Origin: Sciurus carolinensis
Taxonomy: Eukaryota; Chordata; Mammalia; Rodentia; Sciuridae
Direction of reading: 5' to 3'
Assembly: GCF_902686445.1 (NCBI RefSeq)
Contig: NC_062217.1
Location: 171,425,598 to 171,489,597, forward strand
DNA length: 64,000 bases
The notes beneath the pieces are model-generated. The model did not search any database. It was not told the DNA's origin and saw only the letters and a program-made list of their open reading frames with translations. The position numbers and the translations under genes were made by a program. Below, in pieces: positions 22,780 through 35,136 of the stretch; position 1 is the first letter of the stretch, and each line of letters starts with the position of its first letter.

Positions 22780-24470
22780 TATTCTGTTCACTGCATCAAA
22801 CGAAAATGGTGGTAGATACACTGGACACAAAATTCGCAGCCTTCATCCTTTAAAAGTGCGTTTCAAGGGCACCAAGTGCATTCATGTTCTGGTCTGCCAT
22901 CGCCCGTCCGTCTGCAGGGCTCTTTTCACATCTCCCCATCCTCCCGTCCCCGCTGCCCCCCAGCAAGTACAACTGTGCTTCCGCTGTGCTGTGACTACTT
23001 TGGGGACCTCCTGTGAAAGCACGTGGTGTTTGCCGGCTTGTGCCTGGCTTGTTTCGCTCCGCAGTGTCCTCCCGATGTCCCCCTGTGACTTTTGTCAGTT
23101 CCCTTCCTTACACGTCCCAGTGATACTCCCTCGTACACGTCTTCCACATCTTGTGACTTCACGTGTCTGCCGTGACCCTGGGTTGCTTCCGCCTCTGGGC
23201 CCTTAGACGACTGCAGCGGCGACGCGGCGCCCGGGTGGCTGTTTTGCGCCCTGCTTGCGCTTCTGTGGGCGCATGCGCATTGGAGGGGCTCTGTCTTTCC
23301 TGCCAGCAGCATCACCTCGGAATTTCTTTACGCCCTCACCAAGACTTTTAGGGGAGGAGATCATGGCAGCCGCAATAGAATCCAGGGTGTGTGAAAGGTA
23401 GCTCTTTGTGGATTTGGTGATTGGTGATTGGCTAAAGGTTATTGGCCATACTCTGAACACCAATCACTTATCAGATGCAGAATCTGCAAATATTTTCTTC
23501 CAGTCTGTGGATCACCTTTTACTCTTTTCATAGTCTCTTTTCTACATTAATTAATTTTGAAGTAATACCCATTTTTAATTATTATTATTATTTTTTTGAT
23601 ACAGGGGATTGAACTCATGGATGCTTTACTGCTGATCTACAGCCCAGCCCTCTTTACTTTTTATTTATTTTTAGACAGGGTCCTGCTAAATTGCTGAGAC
23701 TGGTCTCAAACTTGGTAATCCTCCTGCCTCAGGCTCCCAAGTTGCTGGAGTTATAGGCGTGCACTGCCTTATCTAGAACTATTTTAAAATTTTGATGGAA
23801 TCCAACCTAGTTATTTTGTCTTTGTTGACTGTAATTTTGGTGTCATAATCAAGAAATCATTATGAAAGCCAAGGTCATGTTTTCTTGTAAGAGTTTTCTA
23901 GTTCTCACTTTTATGCTTAGGTTTTTTATCTATTTCGAGTTAATTGTTGTGAATCATATGAGGGTCCAACTTGACTTTTTTAAGTGGATCTCCATTTTCC
24001 TGGTTCCATTTGTTGAAAAGTCTGTCCTCTCCCCACTGGAAGGTCTTGGCATACTTGCTGATTTGTTCGACCTTACATGTGAGGGCCGATCTCTGCGAGT
24101 TTGTGTCTGTGCAGTGGCGAGTGTTCGTGTCAGTATAGCTTTGGAGGAAGTACCAAAGTCAGGGGTGTGGGGCCTTCCCTTCTGCTCCCTTTCCATGTTG
24201 TTTTGGCTGTTCTGGGTCCTTGAGGTGGATTTTCTATTTCTGTGAAAGGCGTTGCTGGGCTTCTGGTAGGAGCTGGGTTGAATCTGTGGATCACTCTAGA
24301 TGACATTGATGTTTTGACGTGTTCATCTTCCTCCCTGACGGGCATGAATGTTTTTCCATTGGTGTCTCATATCTCTTTCAGCGGTGTCTTGTTTTTTTAA
24401 GTGTGTAAGTCTTTTGCTTCTTGGGTTAAGTTTATTCTTAAGTATTTTCATTCATCCCATCTTTAAAAAA
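22780..24470 (-). mobile_element. L1M LINE: ORF2 end plus 3' UTR, antisense, interrupted by a SINE
   Basis: Reading from high to low coordinates gives the decayed end of the reverse-transcriptase gene and then the 3' UTR. On the + strand, 23790-24470 shows the familiar complement with ttccatttgttgaaaagtct, ttgttttggctgttctgggt, attttctatttctgtgaaag and gttaagtttattcttaagta. Positions 22780-23390 correspond to the 3' UTR. The element is full of stops and is split by a MEN SINE at 23575-23772. It is an old, inactive copy. Confidence 0.75.
23575..23772 (-). repeat. B1-ID composite SINE (MEN type), antisense, nested in L1
   Basis: Read on the + strand: a T-rich run, gatacaggggattgaactca, a short ID remnant, gacagggtcctgctaaattg, ctgagactggtctcaaactt and cctgcctcaggctcccaagt, ending in taggcgtgcactgcc. 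This is the complement of the same B1-ID SINE as at 5097. It interrupts the older L1, so it is younger than it. Confidence 0.8.
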
Positions 24471-26961
24471 TGCTAGTGGCCTGTTGAAGCCTGGCTCTGA
24501 CTCTGCTCCCCCTCCCCCTCCGGCCCTCCCCCTCCCCTCCATCTGTCCTCTGGCGTTAGGGGACGCCTGTGTAAATGAGACTTAGCTTCCGTCCTTGAGG
24601 AGCTCCCTTCCGTCTGGGAGGAGGCAGGATGTGGCCAGCGCTCCGATTCTGATGGGCCTTGTTTTGGGAGGCTCCAGCCCTGCCCCAGGGGTTGATAGCC
24701 TGCTCTGAACACCAGTCTGATTTGGGGCAAACGCCAGGCAGTGGGGTGCCTGTGCACCTCCTTTTGAAGAGAGTTTGGGTGCCAGCCCCCAGCTCCGTAC
24801 AGGAGTGGCCCAGGGCGACCTGGCACCACACTGCCTCCCGTGCTGTTGGGAGTGCTGGTCACTGAGCTGTTTACACAGTGTGGTTGGCTTTGTTTGCAGA
24901 TCTCCTAGCAGGGGCTTGGGGTCTGGCCTTTTCCCTAGGTCACATTCGAGCTGTGTATAATGCTCTGATTCTTTCCACCCAGTCTTTCCTGAATGGCCCA
25001 ATGTGTGAAAGGGTTGCTCCTTAGCAGGGAGGCGGTGGGGCTCCGGCGCCCTGGGGCTGCATCTGGCTCAACTCCCCTCTCCAGCCCCAGCGCCAGCTCC
25101 CAGTGGATCAGAGCAGGGGCTGACAGAGGTTTGGATCATGCCAGCGTATGTTGCTGGCACAGACTGTTTTGTGAAACCCAAGGACAGGCAGATGGCCCTT
25201 TAGAATGTAGCCCTGCAGGACACAGACAGGGTCCTGGCCCCCATCTGGTTGAGGGCCTGGTCTGCATCTTCCTGAGCCCCAGGAGGATGCTGCCCTTGAA
25301 CATAATTCCAACTGAAGACTAGACAAAGGGGATGAAGTCACAAACAGAGCGATTAATGTTCCCAAATTGACTTATTGAAAGAATTCAATTAGCTTATTAA
25401 GCTACTCCTTGAAATTCTGAAGTTCTGTTTCAAGGGTGTATGGGATGCAGAGTAGCACTCTCAAGCCAGCAGATTTGGACACGACCTTGGATACCATGGG
25501 GGAGAACTGGCACCTTGGTCTTCTTGATGGATGGAGAAGACAAGACCCAAAACAGCTGGGAGAACCGATGTTGTGTCTCTTCTGTTGATTGAATAAATCT
25601 GTAGCTCCTGGATCCTTTTGCAGAAGGCAAGACCATTTTGAAGAGGAGTAAATGATGGTTTTCTTTCATTTGCTTGCAAACCGCTTGAGAGGAGATATTT
25701 GTGATCTGGTTAAGTTTAGTTTTTGTTACTGAGCCCATGAGACCTGGCAGGGGGTGTGGGAGTGGGGGGGTCAGGGACTTTTACCTCCCTCCAGATCCGA
25801 TGGGAGCAACACACCTGTAAGCTCTGCAAGGTTGGCGGGTGGGAGGAGCTTCAACAGAGTTCGGAGCAAGAATTCACTTCAGTTATGCCTGCAGCTGTTT
25901 TGGTGCTGGGGAAAGGCGAGATTCAGTTAGGATCTGGGGAAGGATGCAGTACTGACCACAGGCCTCTGCAGACAGTGGGGTGGCAGAGCAGAGCGGGAAG
26001 GGTGTTCCCAGCGGAGGAGCATCTGCTGGAGGCCTGGGAGGGAGAGGGATGGGGCAGTGAGATTGCGGGCAGGTTGGAGTCAGGTGCCCCCAGGGCCCGG
26101 AAGGCTGAGCCAGAGAGTTCAGCCCCCTCCAGGCGGCCCAGGGCCAGGTGCAGACAGCCCAGGGCCAGGTGCCCCATTGGGGAGGGAGGCTTCAGGAATG
26201 CCACTGCAGTGCTGGACGGGGAGAAGAGAGGCTGTGGGTCTCATGGGTGGAGAAGGGTGGGCCAGGCTGTGTTGGTGGTGAGACAGCCTGGAAGGGAGAC
26301 AGGGTCCCCGGGCTGCCGGCAGCTCAGAGTGCCCCGGAGCACGTGGGAGCCTTGGTGTTTCCACCTGTGAGGAGGGTGGTGGGCTGCCCTGGGGTTTCTC
26401 ATGTGGGGAGGGTCAAGGCCTTTTGCTTTGCCCTGAGGGCATCCCAGGCTTCAGCTGCACCCACTGAGAGGGCTGTACAGTTTTTTATCCTTTACTCTGA
26501 ATGTGATGAATTGCACTGATTGGGTTTGACTATTAACCAAACTTTTGTTTCTGGAATTTTCCTTGGGAGGAGGTAAGTTCATAGCAGGGTGTTCTAGGCA
26601 TGGGTGGCCCATAGTGAACGCCCAGGTGTATTTGCTGTCAAGAGAACTCCAGGCCGGGATGTGGGATTTCCAGGGAGCCATCAGGAGGGCAGTCTGAGGC
26701 CCTGATCGGGTGGTTCCCCTTTGAGATCTGGGAAGAGGCTGTACAGGACTGTGTGACCCTGGCCTTCATCCAGGCTGACCCTGACCCTGGACAGTGTCCC
26801 CATTGGCTGCTTGTAGATAGGTAACTCTGAGCTGCTGGAAACCCTGATTGAGGGAAAGAGAACAAACTCTGTCTACCTCGTTGAATTAGTTTGAACATGT
26901 GAAACTCGGAACTCCCTACATAGTCCATGAAAATATGCTGTGGATGTCAGTAATGCTATTG
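24471..26961 (+). other. Intron 1 sequence, no gene recognised
   Basis: GC-rich with overlapping frames on both strands. No exon, RNA gene or clear repeat was recognised. Confidence 0.5.
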
Positions 26962-27755
26962 TATCACTCTTGTCATCATCATCATCACCGTCAACATCAC
27001 AGTCATCACTGTCATTATCACCATCACCTCTACCATGATCACCACACCTGCACTGTCCCCGTGTCCATATCAGGGACATCACCATCATTGTTGTCATCTC
27101 GTCATCACTACCATCACCACCATCACCATTGTCACCATTGTCAACATCGCCACCATCGTCATCACCATCACCACCATCACCACCACCATCACCATCACCA
27201 TCACCATCACCATTGTCACCATCGTCAACATTGGCACCATTACCATCACCACCATCACCATCGTCACCATCGTCAACATCATCATCACCACTACCACCAT
27301 CATCATCACCATCACCACCATCACCATCGTCACCATCGCCACCATCACCACCATCACCACCACCATTTTCACCATCACTGTCATCATCAACATCACCATC
27401 ATCGTCATTATCACCCACCTCATCATCACCATCATCATCACCATTGTCACCACCATCACCATCATCATCACCACCATTGCCACTATCACCATCATCATCA
27501 CCACCATCACCACTATCACCATCATCATCACCACCATCACCATCATCATCACCAGCATCACCACCATCACCATCATCATCACCACCATCACCACCACCAC
27601 CATCATCACCATCATCACTGTTATCATCACCATCACCACCATCACCGTCATCAACATCATCATCACTACCACCACCATCACCATTGTCATCACCACCATC
27701 ACCACCATCATCACCATGATCACCACCATCATATCATCACCACAAAGACACAGTC
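26962..27755. repeat. CCA/TCA-rich satellite (CACCATCACCAT type on + strand)
   Basis: About 790 bases consist of imperfect CAC, CAT and ATC blocks, for example ccatcaccaccatcaccatc, with local higher-order units such as a catcatcaccaccatcacca motif repeated between 27440 and 27610. The 289-codon plus-strand frame that reads almost entirely as histidine, and its serine/proline and isoleucine/threonine companions, are translations of the repeat, not genes. It is the reverse-complement type of the satellite at 15618-16370. Confidence 0.93.
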
Positions 27756-28359
27756 AAGCCCTCTCTGAGAAAACGATCACCACCACCCGTGGCATTTGTG
27801 GTGTCCTGATGTTGTGTCAGCAGCAGTGGCAACAGCATCGACTCTGGTCATTGCCGTCAGCATAGTGAGCAGTGCTGGTGCAGGTGGAAGCCTTCCTCCC
27901 TCCCTGTGGACCCAGGAGTCACAGTTCTTTCTAGTCATCACTGGATGACTGTATTTAAGGTGCTCAGGAGATTGAGCAGAGGTGATGACGGTGCCCTTCC
28001 AAACCCCTTGCACATACGCTGAGGCGGAGACTCGTGGTCTAGTTCTTTGTTTTGGGAAAAGGAGGTGCTTTATCACTCTGGGCTGCTGCCCGCTCCTTAG
28101 GAGGCACGCAGGGAAGGCACCGTGCTTGGCTGGTCTCTGCACCTTCCCCACTTCACTTGTCACAGGTACGTGGCAGGGTTGGGCTTCTGCACTGGACTCT
28201 GCTGTCCAGGGCTGAGATGTCCTCCAGGATGTACGTTTATGGCAGATAGCGTCCATCTGAAGCTGAGCTGGTAAGAAAGGTAACTGGGTTCGAGGAAGAG
28301 GAATCGGCTGCACTCACGTCCACCACCCAGAGGCAGGGGCCTGTGGGAAGGACCTGCCC
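27756..28359 (+). other. Intron 1 sequence, no feature seen
   Basis: Single-copy-looking sequence between the satellite and an MLT1-like LTR. Nothing was recognised. Confidence 0.5.
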
Positions 28360-28640
28360 CCTAGCCTCTAGAGGCTGCTGCTTCCTTGACTGCTTTCCTC
28401 CTTCCTGTGACTCTTGGACCTCATCTCTCTGGATTCCGTCTCTCCTGCCTCCTGCTCATGAGGACCTTTGTGATTTCATTGGGCCCACTGGGTGACCCAG
28501 GCTGAGCATTCCCATCTCAAGATCCTGAAATCATCACACCTGCAGTGTCCCCTTGTCCATGTCAGGGACAGCCTTACAGCTTCTGGGAATTCCCATAGGG
28601 ACATCTGTAGAGGACATTATTCTGTCTGCCACCCTCTCGA
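28360..28640 (-). repeat. MLT1-type MaLR LTR, antisense, diverged
   Basis: The order tcattgggcccactgggtga, then cccatctcaagatcctgaaa, then a tcatcacacctgcagtgtcc segment, then gaattcccatagggacatct and finally gaggacattattctgtctgc follows the complement of an MLT1 LTR. A 41-base part (28530-28570) recurs at 27038-27078 inside the satellite. Confidence 0.65.
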
Positions 28641-30045
28641 CAGTGACTCTTACATTGCAGTCTTTTGGTTCACCCTCATATCTGATCCTTGAGTCGTTAA
28701 CTTGAACACAGGGCCAGGGCTGCTCCGCCAGTGCTGCGGCTGACCCTGCGTTGATCTGGGGCTCTTTTCCTTCACTTGTGAAACCATGGATCATGAGGTT
28801 CATTTCATAGTTGAACTTGTGGTTTCTGAATCTGTGTGTGGGATCCTCACTGCCCGCTTCTGCTTGGGGCTGGGGCGGGCATTTGAATGTGAACTGCTGA
28901 GGAGGGTGGCCTGTGCGGGTCTCCCAGAGGCCCACGTCCAAGGCGTTCACGCCGGACCTGCCCCTTTTATTTTATTATCGTTCGCATCTGCTCTCCCCCG
29001 ATCTGTAGCAGGACAGGCAAGCTGGTGGGCCTGCTGTGGGAGCCATGCTAAGCGCGTCAGGGCTCCTGTGGACTAAGAATGTGGTCGTGCTGGACCGGGG
29101 AAGTTCAGCGTGAGCTTTGGGCTTCTTTACCTGGTATGGTTATTTCCTGTTAAAGAGTCACTATAAAATGCTAAATAAACTTAATAACTACTGATAACCA
29201 TCTTTGTCAGTTGAGGACACTTAACGTTTTATAAATTTGGGGGAATATAGGAAAATACCAGAGAAAATGGATTTTTATATATGTATGATTTGGGGAGATT
29301 TTCGAATTTCTGTGATGGTGTGAAAGTGTCCTTGCCTTGGCTTTTCCAAAAGGGCTCAAGCTACACAGTCCTTACAGCAGAAGAAGCAAACCAACTATGA
29401 CGGCAGGAACCGTCGCATTAATGAAGTAGCCTCGTGCCCCATTGTGACCTTTAAGGTGCAAAAGGCACCCACAATCTTGGGGGGGTCGTGGTCCTTATTT
29501 TGCAGACTGAAAAGCTGGAGATGGAGCGGGTGGGTCATGTGCAGGCGGCCACGCAGGCGCCGGGGAGAGGGTCTCCTGCTCGACCTGTCTGTCTCTAGAG
29601 GCGGAATGTGGGGCGCGTGGAGGCCGCTGAGCAGGGCCTGTCCTCAGAGGTGGCGCGGGCCGGTGAACGGGGTGTGGCTTTCGTGTTAGTTGGGGGCATC
29701 TCAACCCAGGCCGAGTTGAGACGGGTGCCTGCAGAAGGAGCTCAGGGGGGTGAAGGGTGCACCAGGGCTGCTCAGGGTGCAGAACCGAAAGAGCAAGGCC
29801 AACATGGGCCTGGCATTCTGGACAGCACGGCGGGAGCCGGGGCGAGGGAGGGCCGCCCTGGTGCGCAGGTGTGGCTGGTGGGCCGGGGAGGACGGGTGTT
29901 AGGAGGCTTTGCTTGGAGTGTGGGGCTTGGGGGGATCTAGGGGTGCACCTCCTGGCCGGCATTGGGAGGATGGGGGACATGCTCTCCACTAGTGCTGCGT
30001 CTTTTCAGGTGCCGTTTTTGTGTGTGCACACATGCGTGCACAGAC

Positions 30046-30076
<31 letters not shown>

Positions 30077-30649
30077 TGCGCGCGCATGCACGTACACACA
30101 CGCCTGTGCTTTTTAACTGAGGTGGGCTAGCCGAGTACCTTTGGGGCCTAGAACCCTCTGTAACTGCTCAGAGGTGACCTGCTGCTTTTTCCCCAGAACC
30201 GCTGAGGACAGGAGGGGTTGAACTCAACTGCTTGATTGCTTAGTGACTTAGCCAAGAGCAGGGCGACCCTTTGGCAAACAGGACCAGCTAGCTGTAGGTC
30301 AGGACAAACGTTGGGGTTTCAGACGTTCTTGGGTATCACCGTCACTTTCAAGGACTTCTTCTATTTGACGTGTTGTGGCGCAGGGCCTGGTGCACAGGCG
30401 GGTGCTCAAGCCCTCAGTGAGTCCTTCTTCATGTGGGTCGCATTTTTGTCTTTTGTGGTTGTGACGTTGCTATTGGCTTAGTATCAGTATTGGTTATATG
30501 GTGATTTTATCAGTTTGGTTTACAAAGGGTATTTAGTCTAGGTGCAAGTGAGTCATAGGAAATTTTTTAAAAGATTATTAATGGAAAAAAAAAAAAGACT
30601 GCATATGAAGTCACAAAGTGCTGTTCAAAGTGACCTCAATTCTCTTATT
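28641..30649 (+). other. Intron 1 sequence with a CA repeat, no gene recognised
   Basis: Positions 29490-29560 may hold a weak antisense MIR (attttgcagactgaaaagct), but this is uncertain. The stretch 29520-29900 is GC-rich with several CpGs. No exon was recognised. Confidence 0.45.
30040..30112. repeat. CA dinucleotide microsatellite, interrupted
   Basis: A run of CA units (about 13 clean ones) is followed by a catgcgcgcgcatgcacg segment and further CA units. The CG/CA alternation could adopt Z-DNA. Length is probably polymorphic. Confidence 0.95.
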
Positions 30650-31035
30650 TTAAACATTCACTGACGTGGAATATTATTCGGGCATAAAAAGGAATGAAGT
30701 CCTGATACAAGATACAACCTGGGGCATCCTTGAGAACATCACACCAAGTGACAGCAGTCAGACTTAAAGGGCAGATGCTGATTCCACTTGAGAGCTGTCA
30801 GATTCATAGGGATCCAAAGTGGATTAGAGGTCGCCAGGCTGGGGAGGGAGGTGGGGACTTCCACTGAATGGACACGGAGTGTCTGGAGGGATGGAAGCAT
30901 TTTGGAAACAGGTAGGGGTGATGGTTGTACAACATTGTGAGCAGATCTAATGTCACTGGATCCTACACTTAGCAATGGTTCAAGAGGCAAATTTTGCATC
31001 ATATACACTTCGCCCCATTAAAAAAAATATATCCC
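30650..31035 (+). mobile_element. L1M-type LINE 3' end, sense, just upstream of exon 2
   Basis: The order gtggaatattattcgggcat, then aaaaaggaatgaagtcctga, then ggtgatggttgtacaacatt and gtgagcagatc, ending with a T/A-rich tail, is the sense strand of an old L1M 3' end. It ends about 210 bases before the exon 2 acceptor. Confidence 0.8.
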
Positions 31036-31176
31036 AGTTGTGTGGTATTGTAGGAGTTAGGAATGTCTGGACACCATGGCTTTGGCTTTTGTGTCCGGAG
31101 GAAGGGGCCACTTTTGTGGGTGTCAGAGAGAATGAGGTGAAGATGGTGATTCAGTCTGACGAGCAAATAGCATTAA

Positions 31177-31464
<288 letters not shown>

Positions 31465-32015
31465 TGAAGGTATCGGGGTAGCTCTCCTTTATTTAATAAG
31501 ACTTGAAGATCAACCTAAAACTAAAAATTCCTATTTTTAACATCTATAAAACCCTCGTTGGCTCCTTATTTTGCAAGTGGATGTAAATCTTAACTGTTAA
31601 TAACCGACCACTTGATTAAAAAATAGCTTTCAGATATTTCAGATTTTTGGTCTGTCGCTTTGATGTGTTTGGTGTGGATCGTGGGGTTTTTAGTGCTGTC
31701 ACTTTGTTTTGTTAACGGCATGTCTCAGAGGAGTCGCAGTTGCCATTGCTCATTTCCTTTCTTTTTCTTTTTATCTGTGACCCCATTTTCTTAGGGGTGA
31801 GCAGATTGTCACAGCTATGTGGGATGCAGTCCAATGAAGCAGTTGTTATAGTTATTCAATAAAGGCACTATTGGTCATGATGGCTTTCCAGTGTCCTTGT
31901 TATTTTTCAGGCAGTTGGTTTTCATATTTAGTGTTTTGCAAATTATTTGAGCAGGCCATCTTTTTTTCTATGCAGTGCTTATCATTGCATGGAGGGGAAG
32001 AGATGATGGGCTTGC

Positions 32016-32107
32016 CTTTTTATTTATTTTCTGCAGTGCTGGGCATGGAACCCGGGGCTTCACACACATAGGCAAACACTCTACCACTGAGCCACACCCC
32101 CAGCCCT
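32016..32107 (-). repeat. ID element, antisense, diverged
   Basis: Read on the + strand: cagtgctgggcatggaaccc, then ggggcttcacacacatagg, then caaacactctaccactgagc and cacacccccagccct. This is the complement of an ID SINE body with tRNA-like boxes. It is more diverged than the copy at 10877 and has a broken poly-T. Confidence 0.85.
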
Positions 32108-33407
32108 GGCTTGATTTTTTTAGCCACTGCTCCAATCTGGATGTTAAGATTGTGTTTTCCTGTTGTTGGGTTCATTTTCTGCTTGAAGGGGTGATTCCCA
32201 TACAGCATGCGAATAAAAAGAACTGATTAAGATGGATCATTTAAATAACCAAATTGCTTTTAGACCAGCTTTAGCTAAACCCTTCCAAATGGGAGAGGGA
32301 ATCGCAGACATCCCATAGCAATCAACAAATTGAACATCCAGCTCCGTCTTCACAATCCACTTTGCACAAGGATGAGCTGTGCTCAGCTCCTGTGTACCAG
32401 GTGAGCAGCGCCTGGCTCAGGTGTCCTTGGGGACCTCTGAGAAGCACAGATGCATTAAAATATGCATGTCTCTGACTTTCGCTCTTTTCCCCTTCTGATG
32501 CATGCTAACTTAAAACTTACTCTGTTTGCACGTCTCACCCTAAAAAGTCCTATCTCAATTCTTTTTTTTTTTGTTTTGCTTCAGCGGCGTTTGCCTGGAA
32601 ACAGTTGTAGCTCTGCAAAGCAGAGCTGTTCCTCAAGTGAATCAGTAGTTGTGAAGGGCACCGGCTGCTTGTGTCCAATGTAGACAGCTGACAGTTGGAT
32701 TTCCTTATCTATTCTCGGTACATATTGCCTGTGGCTTAGAGGAAACAGAGAAATTAAGTAGAGGTTAAGGATCAACCCTTTCATCTCAGACACTTTTCCG
32801 ATCTGAAGGAAAATGCTCTGGTATCTTCTTTATTTTTGCCGCTGGTCAGTTGAACTTGAAATCCTGGGTAATAAACACTGGGTGGTGACATCATTCCTGA
32901 ATAGTTAACGATTTCCCCCGGAGCCCCGGATGTGGGGACTACAGTCTTGTTCCTTGCTTGGGAAGAAGAATGCACTCTTTAATCAGGGCCCTCCTTAGAT
33001 GTCAGCCGTCCCCTGTGATGCACTTCCAAATAATCTGAGAGTGGCCCTGGACTGTTTGTCCGACACCTTGAGGGGTCTTCACTGAGCCTTCTTTTCAGGC
33101 TGGACTAGCCCTCAAATTAAAACATTTCATCTTTGTAAAGACTCCAACATGAAGTGAATCTCCCTTCCTTGACAGCTGACGTTTAGGTTTTAACCAGTCT
33201 GATCAGAGAGATCCATTTAGGGAATTAGTTCCAAATTTGGGACCCTTGGGGACATTGTCCAGGGAACTGGACTGATCACCTCTGTTGTTTACCTCGCCTG
33301 CTCTTGACGTTGCTTCATGGTCGTCTGAGAGCTTGTTCTCCCCGTCCCCATTTCTACTCCAAGAAAAATTTTCTGCCTTCCACCTCAACTTCTCTTTTCT
33401 CTGCGAT

Positions 33408-33506
33408 CCTTTCAGGGAGTGGCCAGGCTTGCTCCAGGGACCTTTCAGGGAGTGGCCAGGCTTGCTCCAGGGACCTTTCAGGGAGTGGCCAGGCTTGCTC
33501 CAGGGA
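33408..33506. repeat. Perfect 33-bp triplication
   Basis: Three identical, directly adjacent copies of a 33-base unit begin with cctttcagggagtggccagg and end with cttgctccaggga. The unit is a multiple of three, so an open frame (33285-33605) passes through all copies, but nothing else marks it as coding. Complete identity suggests a recent origin or a collapsed or variable tandem array. Confidence 0.97.
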
Positions 33507-34899
33507 CGTAATTTCAGATGGTCACCCCCACAGGGGCTTGCTTTCCACGGTCACTCTTTACTAAATAAGGTTCAGAGAGCACATTCACCTTCACGTGGTG
33601 GTTAATTGTTCTAGGCCTGGCCTAGAGCAAAGACAGACACCTGCCAGGCCCTTGTGGGGTGGGAAGAGCTTTGGGGGCCCTTGGCTGCAGGCTCCTGCCC
33701 TCAGGCAGCGCCCAGGGACAACCTGATGGGAGAAGCCAGGATGAGCCCCAGGTGTTCAAGTGACTCTGGTATGACCCTGACTGCTCATTTTCACGAGGTG
33801 CCCAGGGACTGAATGCCTTACTGGGGGAAGCTGCACTTAAAGATTAGGAAATTGTCCTTTTGGTTCAGCCACAACATTAAATTTTTAAAAGTATTAATGA
33901 CTGTTATATTTTATTCCAAAATTACCTGCTCTTTTCCTGTGCTGAACTGTGGCCTCCCTGAGTTCAGGCACTGAGTCTTGCACTGGTTTGCCCGTCTCTT
34001 GGGCGGGCCTCTCATTGACCAGTTGCTTGCCTCCGTGGAGGCTGCAAGCCCTGTGACTCCTGCCGGCCGAGAGAGTCGCCCACCCCAGCCTCCTCCCGCT
34101 TTGCGAGCAGCTGGTCACAGTTTTGCATCCCCTCGTTCTCCAGGCGACATTCTCTCCCTTTCCGACTGAACACTGTCTTGCAGCCTGGTCTGTGGTTTGG
34201 CCCCTGCCTGTCTGAGGGTCCTTCTGGGTGTGAGCTCAAGGTGGGGGAGAGGAGGGGTCCCTCTGTTGCTGTGTTTGTGTACCTAGGAAACTTCTGGCAC
34301 ACAGTTCAGTTAGATGAAGGAATAATGCTTGCAAAAACCTGGGGAAGAGAACTGTAGGTGTGCACTTTGCATAGAAAGCCCATTTAAAAGAAAAGTAGCA
34401 TCTGTTGACGTTCAGCAAAGCAAGGTCCCTCCTTGTCCCCACAGTTTGCTCCCCCAAGAGACAGTCCTGCTGTTTGAAGTGGACTCTTGTTTACGCGTGT
34501 TCTCGCCCGTTGGGGTATGTGTTTGAGGTGGTGAACGGGGCTTCAGCTCTCCTCCTGCCTCTAGAAGGGACTCCGCTCCTCCCTCTGCAGCTCCAGCTGC
34601 TTCGCTGTCGGCCTCGTGTTTGCAAACGCCCTCCCAGTCCCGGGGCTCAGATTGTCACACTGCCCGCACCCTGGGTCCTGAGCCTCGAACGTACCCTGTC
34701 GGTCCCACTGTGCCTGGGCATGCTGATGTCTTTGGGCTTGTTCTCTGGAGGTGGTTGCTGGCCTCTGGCCGTGGGGACTGTCCCTTTGGGTGCACCGGGC
34801 CTACTGCTCCCTCGCTGGCAGCTGTGGTCCACACTCCCTGCTGCGTTCCTGTTCTTACCCCTCTTGGTAACTGTGTAGCAGTACGTTGTTTTTATTTCT

Positions 34900-35136
34900 T
34901 TTCTTTTTAAAAAAAATTTTATATTTTTAATTTTTTTGGCACTTAGGGATTGAACCCAGGGGCGCTCAACCACTGAGACACATCTCCAACCCTTTTTATT
35001 TTTTATTTTGATACAGGATCTTGCTAAGTAGCTTAGGGCCTCCGTAAGTTGCTGAGACTGGCCTTGAACTTGTGTTCCTTCTGCCTCAGCCTCCTGAGCT
35101 GCCCGGATTGTAGGCATGCACCATGGCACCCGGCTT
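34900..35136 (-). repeat. B1-ID composite SINE (MEN type), antisense
   Basis: Read on the + strand: an A/T-rich tail, ggcacttagggattgaaccc, aggggcgctcaaccactgag, then gatacaggatcttgctaagt, tgctgagactggccttgaac and cctgcctcagcctcc-like sequence ending near gcaccatggcacccggc. Both the ID part and the B1 part are present. Confidence 0.85.

Noticed and set aside
22780..24470. Functional LINE-1 reverse transcriptase
   Set aside because: Only the 3' end of ORF2 is present, antisense, with many stops and a SINE insertion.
26899..27768. 289-codon plus-strand frame reading almost wholly as histidine, plus long serine/proline and isoleucine/threonine frames
   Set aside because: They are translations of the CCA/TCA satellite in its different frames. 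Such repeats contain no stops in any frame and there is no other sign of a gene.
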